Source of the DNA: Gemmatimonadaceae bacterium
GTDB taxonomy: Bacteria > Gemmatimonadota > Gemmatimonadetes > Gemmatimonadales > Gemmatimonadaceae
Assembly: GCA_025451425.1 (NCBI GenBank)
Contig: JANWKK010000257.1
Location: 1 to 5,139 of the forward strand
Length of the DNA: 5,139 nucleotides
Direction: 5' to 3'
Shown here: positions 1 to 5,139 of the stretch, one piece after another
How the letters are laid out: every line of letters starts with the position of its first letter
Position numbering within the stretch: the stretch's first letter is position 1
The notes under the pieces: generated by a model
What the model saw: only the letters and a program-made list of their open reading frames with translations
Databases searched by the model: none
Told to the model about the DNA's origin: nothing
Translations under genes and position numbers: made by a program

Positions 1-1
1 C

Positions 2-988
<987 letters not shown>

Positions 989-1033
989 GAGAGGTACGCG
1001 CAGCAGCGGTGGGTCGTAAAGATTTCGTTGCAT

Positions 1034-1061
1034 CCGGCCCGCGGAAGAAACCGTGGGCCGG
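1034..1061 (+). terminator. Hairpin downstream of dnaK, probable transcription terminator
   Basis: Arms 1034-1044 (CCGGCCCGCGG) and 1051-1061 (CCGTGGGCCGG) pair over 11 bp with a single G·U wobble and a six-base AAGAAA loop. It starts 46 bp after the dnaK stop. No clear U-run follows (CCCGTTCGTG), so it may stop transcription only partly or with a factor. It separates dnaK from htrA and suggests htrA has its own promoter, although I could not identify a convincing one in 1062-1141. Confidence 0.6.
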
Positions 1062-1141
1062 CCCGTTCGTGTCTCAATGTCAGCGGCGCTCGACACTTGC
1101 GCCGTGGCGTTGGGTACGACGAAGGGTCCACACATTCTCGC

Positions 1142-1148
1142 AGGTGAG
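1142..1148 (+). promoter_or_regulatory. Ribosome binding site of htrA
   Basis: AGGTGAG is a Shine-Dalgarno-like element placed 8 bases before the ATG at 1157. It supports that codon as the start. Confidence 0.6.
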
Positions 1149-1156
1149 CTCTCACT

Positions 1157-2749
1157 ATGTCTACTAAGCTTTCTCGTGCACGCCTGGGAGCGGCGATCAC
1201 CGTCGCTTTCCTCTGCGGACTGATCTTTGCGTCCGGCTTCAACCTCACGCGCTTCGGCTGGGCGCAGAGCCGCGTCGCCAGTACGGCCATGACCAAGCCG
1301 ACCGCGGATCAGGTCGCGCCGGCAGCCGACATGGAGACCGCGTTCGAGTCCGTCGCCGATCACGCGCGGCCCGCCGTCGTCTCGATCGAGACCGAACGCT
1401 TCGCGCGCCAACAGCCTACGAGCCGCCTCCGCGGCCGCGGCGGGCAGCAGCTGCCGCCGGGATTTCAAGATTTCTTCCGCCAGTTTCAGGATCAGCAACC
1501 GCCTTCCGACGAGCCTGAGATGGCGAGCGGGTCGGGCTTCATCGTCTCTCCCGACGGCTATATCCTCACCAACAACCACGTCGTCGCCGACGCCGACCGC
1601 GTGAACGTGACGCTGTTCGACAAGCGCACCTTCACGAACGCCAAGGTCGTGGGCCGCGATCCGACGACGGACGTCGCCGTCATCAAGATCGACGCGAACA
1701 ACCTCCCGACCCTCAACCTCGGCGACGACGCCACGGCGCGCGTTGGGGCATGGGTGCTGGCGATCGGCAATCCGCTCCAGCTCAACTTCACCGTCACGGC
1801 CGGCATCGTGAGCGCCAAGGGGCGCGACCAGCACGGCCTGCTCAACAACAAGTACGCGATCACCGACTACATCCAGACCGATGCCGCGATCAACCCCGGC
1901 AACTCGGGCGGACCGCTGCTCAACATCCATGGCGACGTGATCGGCATCAACAGCGCGATCGCGAGCGGCACGGGGTACTACGCTGGGTACGGCTTCGCGA
2001 TCCCGATCACGCTGGCCAAGCAGGTCGAGCAGGACATCGTGAAGTACGGCAAGGTGCGGCGTGCCGTCTTGGGCGTGACGATTCAGGACGTTGATGCCAT
2101 CGACGCCAAGGCAGCGGGTCTGTCGACCATCAGCGGTGCTAAGATCGGAGGGTTCGACCCGGAGAACGACAGCCCGGCCAAGCGCGCCGGAGCCGAAGTC
2201 GGTGACATCATCGTCTCCGCCGGCGGCCATCCCATCGACCAGGCAACCACGCTGCAGCGCGTCATCCGCGGCTACAAGCCGGGCGACGTCGTCGACCTCG
2301 ACGTGGTGCGTCCGCTGCAGGGCAAGAAGACCTTGCACGTGAAGCTCGGCGAACCGACGCCCGACGAAACGACCGTCGCGTCCAACGACGAGCCGTCGAG
2401 CCCCGCACGCAACGACGACGTCGGGAAGCAGAACGACAAACTTGGCATCACGGTGGCGCCGATCTCGAGCGAGTTCGCTCAGCAGGCCAAGCTGTCGAGC
2501 GCGTATCGCAACTCGATCGTCGTGACCAAGGTCTCGCCAAGCGGGGCGTCGTTCCGCAGTCTCGGTCCAAACGACGTCATTCTTTCGGAGCTCGTTCCGA
2601 CAGCGCGGCCGATTCACACCATGGAGGATCTCCAGGCGGCCGTATCTCCGCTGAAGAATGGCGACGTGATCGAGCTCAAGGTCTGCAGTCCGGACCCGAC
2701 CACGGCCACCTGTCCGACGCGCGCGGTGAGCATCGAGGTCAATCGCTAG
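1157..2749 (+). CDS. HtrA/DegP-family (Do-like) periplasmic serine endoprotease with two PDZ domains
   Basis: Envelope serine protease/chaperone that degrades or refolds damaged exported proteins; 530 residues, normal for the family. A basic N-terminus and a hydrophobic segment (about residues 11-30) form a signal peptide or signal anchor; a possible cleavage lies near the AQS at 36-38. A Gln/Pro/Arg-rich stretch (about 84-121) matches the regulatory LA loop. The chymotrypsin-fold domain carries the full triad: His141 in TNNHVVAD, Asp172 in DPTTDVAVIKID and Ser250 in NPGNSGGPL. PDZ1 begins near 303 (AVLGVTIQDV) and PDZ2 near 428 (KLGITVAP). The only two cysteines after the signal segment, C510 and C519, lie in a hairpin of PDZ2. 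The start is supported by the AGGTGAG site and by the position of the signal segment. The gene follows dnaK and ends in TAG before a large stem-loop. I leave the symbol blank because degP, degQ and htrA paralogues cannot be told apart here. Confidence 0.95.
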   Translation: MSTKLSRARLGAAITVAFLCGLIFASGFNLTRFGWAQSRVASTAMTKPTADQVAPAADMETAFESVADHARPAVVSIETERFARQQPTSRLRGRGGQQLPPGFQDFFRQFQDQQPPSDEPEMASGSGFIVSPDGYILTNNHVVADADRVNVTLFDKRTFTNAKVVGRDPTTDVAVIKIDANNLPTLNLGDDATARVGAWVLAIGNPLQLNFTVTAGIVSAKGRDQHGLLNNKYAITDYIQTDAAINPGNSGGPLLNIHGDVIGINSAIASGTGYYAGYGFAIPITLAKQVEQDIVKYGKVRRAVLGVTIQDVDAIDAKAAGLSTISGAKIGGFDPENDSPAKRAGAEVGDIIVSAGGHPIDQATTLQRVIRGYKPGDVVDLDVVRPLQGKKTLHVKLGEPTPDETTVASNDEPSSPARNDDVGKQNDKLGITVAPISSEFAQQAKLSSAYRNSIVVTKVSPSGASFRSLGPNDVILSELVPTARPIHTMEDLQAAVSPLKNGDVIELKVCSPDPTTATCPTRAVSIEVNR

Positions 2750-2775
2750 ACGAGCATTCTAGAGATATCGAGGAT

Positions 2776-2811
2776 GACAACGGGGGGTCGCCCAGGCGGC
2801 CCCCCGTTGTC
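2776..2811. terminator. Strong stem-loop between convergent genes, likely bidirectional terminator
   Basis: A perfect 12-bp inverted repeat (GACAACGGGGGG at 2776-2787, CCCCCCGTTGTC at 2800-2811) can be extended inward by a T·G pair and three G-C pairs to a CCAG tetraloop, about 16 pairs in all. It lies 27 bp after the htrA stop and 38 bp past the end of the convergent lipoprotein gene. Neither side has a clear U-tract. Its position between two converging genes fits a shared terminator or an end-protecting hairpin. Confidence 0.75.
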
Positions 2812-2849
2812 GTTCGATCGATCGCGTCACCTCGCCCCCACGCTCCGGG

Positions 2850-3314
2850 TCATTTCACGTACACGAACCGCGTGCCCGTGAACAGCACCGTCAACGTGTC
2901 TTGCTTCACGCTGCCAGTGAACGCGGAGCCGCCGCCCGAGGTCGTCACGAAGTTGATGGTTCCATTTGTGATGTTGAGCGTCCCCGCCGAGGCAGTGAGC
3001 CTCGGCGTCGAATTGTTGCCGCTCACCAGGTCGATGACGACCGTGGTCGACGTGTCGACCCACGAGCGGTCGCTTCCGATGACGATTTGCTCGGCGTCCA
3101 CCTCGAGCGACTGCGAGGCGTTCACCTGTGTCGTCGACGGCAGGGGCAGCCCGTTGATCGCGACCAGATTGTACGCGCCGGCGATCGAGGTGTCGGTGGG
3201 ATTGAGCGCGCCGAGCCCGCTCTCGGACGGGGTACTCATACAAGCAACGGCGGCCGTAGCGGCGCACAGCGAGAGAACGGCAATCAGCTTCTGAGCTAAC
3301 CTGGGCCGTGTCAT
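2850..3314 (-). CDS. Small predicted lipoprotein of unknown function
   Basis: The 154-residue protein has a basic N-terminus (MTRPRLAQK), a hydrophobic core (10-24) and a relaxed lipobox AVAC with Cys25 as the probable lipidated residue, so it is likely exported and membrane-anchored. The mature part begins with a Ser/Thr/Pro/Gly-rich linker. A motif G-x-Y-x-L-x-x-I-N-G-x-P-L-P follows at 46-59, then alternating hydrophobic, Thr/Ser-rich segments typical of an all-beta fold, ending in GTRFVYVK. The motif resembles small secreted proteins I associate with Gemmatimonadota; that is recollection and not a search result. A GAGG element 9 bases before the ATG (3327-3324) supports the start. It lies 61 bp downstream of the tRNA-Leu on the same strand and may share its transcript. 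No function can be assigned. A lipocalin-like or immunoglobulin-like barrel would fit. Confidence 0.8.
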   Translation of the reverse strand: MTRPRLAQKLIAVLSLCAATAAVACMSTPSESGLGALNPTDTSIAGAYNLVAINGLPLPSTTQVNASQSLEVDAEQIVIGSDRSWVDTSTTVVIDLVSGNNSTPRLTASAGTLNITNGTINFVTTSGGGSAFTGSVKQDTLTVLFTGTRFVYVK

Positions 3315-3323
3315 GATGCCCTG

Positions 3324-3327
3324 CCTC
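3324..3327 (-). promoter_or_regulatory. Ribosome binding site of the lipoprotein gene
   Basis: Read on the minus strand, GAGG lies 9 bases before the ATG at 3314, within GAGGCAGGGCATC. It is short but well placed. Confidence 0.4.
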
Positions 3328-3375
3328 GAGTGGTGGTGAAGCGGCGTAATCGCGGAATGCAGTGAACGATGAAAA

Positions 3376-3457
3376 TGCGAGAGGGGGGATTCGAACCCCC
3401 ATGCCTTACGGCGCTGGATCCTAAGTCCAGTGCGTCTGCCAGTTCCGCCACCCTCGC
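3376..3457 (-). tRNA. tRNA-Leu (anticodon UAG)
   Basis: The 82-base class II cloverleaf reads on the minus strand. The acceptor arms GCGAGGG (3457-3451) and CTCTCGC (3383-3377) pair with one G·U, and the discriminator base is A at 3376, as expected for tRNA-Leu. The anticodon arm is CTGGA-CTTAGGA-TCCAG with anticodon TAG at 3423-3421, which reads CUA and probably other CUN leucine codons. The long variable arm has a GCC/GGC stem around GTAA. The T-arm is GGGGG-TTCGAAT-CCCCC. CCA is not encoded (TTTTC follows the discriminator), so it must be added enzymatically. The 5' end lies one base after the stop codon of the upstream outer-membrane protein gene. Confidence 0.96.
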
Positions 3458-3458
3458 G

Positions 3459-4004
3459 TCAGAACGCTAGGCCGACGATGAACCGCGCGGTTAGGTAGGC
3501 GCGGTCAGCTCCGACTCGGTTTCGTTCGTCTTCGGACGCAAGAATCCGCTTGGCGCCCAACCCGGTTCCGACGACGAATCGGCGCTCGGTGCCCAGCATC
3601 CAGTTATAGTCCGCGATGACGCCGATCGTCGGCGCGGTCAGCACCCGCCGCATCGGCACGCCGGCGGAATCGTCCCGCGTGCTGTACCGCAGCGAGCCCG
3701 CGCTCAACCCAATCGAAAACCCCCGCAGCACCACCTCTCCGGGGTAGTACCGAACCTTGGCGTCGAAGGTGAGCCAGCGGTGGCCCTCGACGTCCGTATA
3801 CGACGCCAAACCCCCGAGCGTGATGCCCGGCGCAACGGCGCTTTCCACCTCGGCCGAACCAATGTCGAATGGCACGCCGAGCGGATTGATGCCGATGTAC
3901 GTCCGATATGGGATCGGAATGAGCGTCCCCGCGGCTTGCGCGACGGCCGCGCGCGACGCGCACAAGAACACAAGAGCGGCGATCACTCCACGAAGTCGCG
4001 GCAT
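3459..4004 (-). CDS. Small exported beta-barrel-like outer-membrane protein, function unknown
   Basis: The 181-residue protein starts with a typical signal peptide (MPRLRG, then a hydrophobic core, with probable cleavage after AVA at about residue 22). The remainder alternates hydrophobic and polar residues in about seven to eight segments, for example YIGINPLG, LTFDAKVRYY, FSIGLSAGSLRY and FVVGTGLGAK. It ends in RFIVGLAF, and a terminal Phe is the usual signal for BAM-dependent insertion of outer-membrane barrels. Size and pattern fit an eight-stranded barrel; the YIGINPLG start recalls DUF3575-like proteins, with low confidence. I chose the ATG at 4004 because it places the signal peptide at the N-terminus. 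The frame stays open to 4352 but runs antisense into trigger factor with no plausible protein sequence. No good ribosome binding site is visible. The stop lies one base before the tRNA-Leu. Confidence 0.8.
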   Translation of the reverse strand: MPRLRGVIAALVFLCASRAAVAQAAGTLIPIPYRTYIGINPLGVPFDIGSAEVESAVAPGITLGGLASYTDVEGHRWLTFDAKVRYYPGEVVLRGFSIGLSAGSLRYSTRDDSAGVPMRRVLTAPTIGVIADYNWMLGTERRFVVGTGLGAKRILASEDERNRVGADRAYLTARFIVGLAF

Positions 4005-4119
4005 GCGCTCGATCGGTTGCGATGGTGGCGGTCCCGGGTGTACCCACTGTCGGAACTGACGTTCCTGCGCGGCCCTCCGGAAGCGCCGTTCAGGGGTCCG
4101 GTCTGGTGGTTCCGTGCAT

Positions 4120-4125
4120 GATAAT
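4120..4125 (+). promoter_or_regulatory. Possible -10 element of the tig promoter
   Basis: GATAAT matches the sigma-70 -10 hexamer at five of six positions and is a rare AT-rich patch in a GC-rich divergent intergenic region. It would give a leader of about 40 bases before the ATG at 4171. No recognisable -35 hexamer lies 16-19 bases upstream, so the call is weak. The overlapping complement (TATCAT) could equally serve the divergent outer-membrane protein gene. Confidence 0.3.
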
Positions 4126-4170
4126 CGGTCGTCCCTCCCCAGGCCCGCACGCCCCACTAGCTTTCGCACC

Positions 4171-4737
4171 ATGAACATCGAGATCACGCCGAAAAAGACG
4201 GACGGCCTGGAACGCCTGATCGAAGTTCGCGTTCCGGTCGAGACCGTCCGCGACGCTGAGGACAAAGCAGCGCGCCGGTACGCGACGAACGTGCGTCTGC
4301 CCGGATTTCGCCCCGGTAAAGCGCCGCCCGCCATGGTCAAGAAGCGGTTCAAGGAAGCGATTCGCCAGCAAGTGATCGAGGCGCTGATTCAGGAAGCGTT
4401 TCAGGAAGTGATTGACCGCGAGCAGCTCAAGGTCGCGTCGCAGCCACACGTGCACGATCTCAAGTTCGAGGAGGGGCAGCCCCTCAGCTTCGAGCTGCAC
4501 GTCGAGATTCGCCCGGAGATCGAGCTCGCCCGTACGCAGGGGTTTCGTGTGTCCCGCGCACAGAACGGCGTCACCGACGAGAACGTGCGCGAGCAGATCG
4601 AGCAGATCCGCGACCAAAAGGCCGCGTGGGCGCCGGTCGAGGACAAGCCGGCGCCGGGCGACATGGTGCGCGTCCGCCTGGCCACGGCCGACCCGTCGGG
4701 TGAGTTCCCGGAGCCGCGCGAATACCCGATCGTGTAG
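4171..4737 (+). CDS. tig: Trigger factor, N-terminal part, ended by an in-frame TAG
   Basis: Trigger factor is the ribosome-associated chaperone that meets nascent chains at the exit tunnel near protein L23. These 188 codons hold the ribosome-binding domain with the signature GFRPGK (residues 45-50) that docks on the ribosome, the long helices that follow, and the first part of the FKBP-like PPIase domain (GDMVRVRLATAD...). ATG 4171 is chosen because MNIEITPKK fits the family N-terminus; an in-frame ATG at 4114 would add 19 unrelated residues. No Shine-Dalgarno is visible before 4171. The frame stops at TAG 4735-4737, just where the family normally has a hydrophobic residue before the G-x-x-Q-x-I-P-G motif. 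A protein ending here would lack the rest of the PPIase domain and the second half of the substrate-binding body. A sequencing error, a true nonsense mutation or readthrough are all possible. Confidence 0.9.
   Translation: MNIEITPKKTDGLERLIEVRVPVETVRDAEDKAARRYATNVRLPGFRPGKAPPAMVKKRFKEAIRQQVIEALIQEAFQEVIDREQLKVASQPHVHDLKFEEGQPLSFELHVEIRPEIELARTQGFRVSRAQNGVTDENVREQIEQIRDQKAAWAPVEDKPAPGDMVRVRLATADPSGEFPEPREYPIV
4735..4737 (+). other. In-frame amber codon interrupting trigger factor
   Basis: The codon order is GTG-TAG-GGC at codons 188-190. Translation in the same frame resumes directly with GSAQAIPGVEEL, the expected next segment of the family, so there is no indel. One base change (for example TTG to TAG) would explain it. 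TAG is also the normal stop of dnaK and htrA in this window, so general reassignment of TAG is unlikely. Confidence 0.9.
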
Positions 4738-5139
4738 GGCAGCGCGCAGGCCATTCCTGGCGTGGAAGAGTTGATCATGTCGCTCAGCGCGGGCGAGACG
4801 GCCGAGCGCCCGGTTCGCTGGCCCGACGACTTCCCCGACGAGGACCAGCGCGGGAAGATGAAGCCCGTTCGGGTCGAGCTGCTCGACGTCAAACGCAAGG
4901 CGCTGCCCGCCCTCGACGACGCATTCGCGCGCGAGGTCGGCGACTTCGAATCGCTCGACGCGCTCCGCTCGACGGTGCGCAAGGATCTCGAGGAGCACGC
5001 CGCGCGCGAAGCCGATGCCAATCTGCGGCAGCAGCTCATCGACCAGATCGCCGCCGCCAATCCGTTCGGCATCCCCCCGAGCTGGGTCAACCAGCTCATC
5101 GACGGCTACCTCGAGGCGTACCAGGTGCCGGACGACGAC
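4738..5139 (+). pseudogene. tig: Trigger factor, C-terminal continuation after the TAG; cut by the right edge
   Basis: The open frame continues unbroken for 134 codons to the window end, in the same phase as the upstream tig segment. It begins GSAQAIPGVEEL, matching the second half of the FKBP-like domain (compare the I-P-G-F-E-D motif of characterised trigger factors). It continues through the PPIase end (PVRVELLDVKRKALP) into the helical C-terminal substrate-binding body: ALDDAFAREVGDFESLDALR, then long charged helices. It has no stop, and composition and codon use match the upstream part, so little decay has occurred. If the TAG is real and not read through, this half could be made only by re-initiation; ATG 4777, preceded by GGAAGAG at 4764-4770, is the best candidate. 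If the TAG is an error, this is simply the rest of tig. Confidence 0.85.

Noticed and set aside
1090..1115. Sigma-70 promoter for htrA (TCGACA with TACGAC)
   Set aside because: The spacing is 19 bases and the -10 matches only three of six positions. No heat-shock or sigma-E-type pair was convincing either.
1214..1216. Lipobox at Cys20 of the HtrA protein
   Set aside because: The preceding residues are A-F-L, which do not fit a lipobox with a small residue at -1, and the cysteine sits in the middle of the hydrophobic segment.
3421..3423. The tRNA-Leu as an amber suppressor that could read the TAG in tig
   Set aside because: The anticodon is 5'-UAG-3', which pairs with CUA leucine codons. A suppressor of UAG needs anticodon CUA. 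The T-loop and acceptor order show that the tRNA lies on the minus strand, so the CTA seen on the plus strand is only the complement.
4005..4352. N-terminal extension of the outer-membrane protein frame up to an ATG at 4352
   Set aside because: The added 116 residues run antisense to the tig start and have no protein-like features, and they would bury the signal peptide that starts at 4004.
4735..4737. Reassignment of TAG as a sense codon (for example pyrrolysine or a genetic code change)
   Set aside because: dnaK and htrA both end in TAG at their expected C-termini in this same window, and no recoding element is visible next to the tig codon.
4090..4998. 302-codon open frame on the minus strand opposite tig
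   Set aside because: It is a shadow of trigger factor with Arg/Leu/Val-rich sequence and no family features; the plus strand clearly encodes trigger factor through both halves.

Overview
This is a high-GC bacterial chromosomal segment (roughly 60-65% G+C by eye) whose genes look like those of Gemmatimonadota. That placement is an inference from how the DnaK, HtrA and trigger factor proteins read, and from a small lipoprotein with a G-x-Y-x-L...N-G-x-P-L-P motif. No rRNA or other decisive marker is present.

Layout. At 2-988 (+) is the C-terminal half of the Hsp70 chaperone DnaK, cut by the left edge and followed by a terminator-like hairpin. At 1157-2749 (+) is a complete envelope serine protease of the HtrA/DegP family with an intact His-Asp-Ser triad and two PDZ domains. 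A strong 16-pair stem-loop (2776-2811) lies between it and the convergent minus-strand genes. On the minus strand, in transcription order, are a small beta-barrel-like outer-membrane protein (4004-3459), a tRNA-Leu(UAG) that begins one base after that gene's stop codon (3457-3376), and a small predicted lipoprotein (3314-2850). Divergent from these, at 4171 to the right edge (+), is trigger factor (tig), interrupted by an in-frame TAG at codon 189 (4735-4737). The same frame continues after the TAG with clear trigger-factor sequence to the window end.

How the genes fit together. DnaK, HtrA and trigger factor are all protein-quality-control factors: cytosolic folding, envelope proteolysis, and ribosome-associated folding. 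The minus-strand group joins two envelope proteins of unknown role to a housekeeping tRNA. No intergenic stretch exceeds 300 bases; the largest gaps are 168 bp before htrA and 166 bp between the divergent outer-membrane protein and tig.

I do not see a novel multi-gene system here. The two observations most worth checking are the single-codon nonsense interruption of tig and the near-zero spacing of tRNA-Leu to an outer-membrane protein gene. The rest looks like ordinary housekeeping chromosome.
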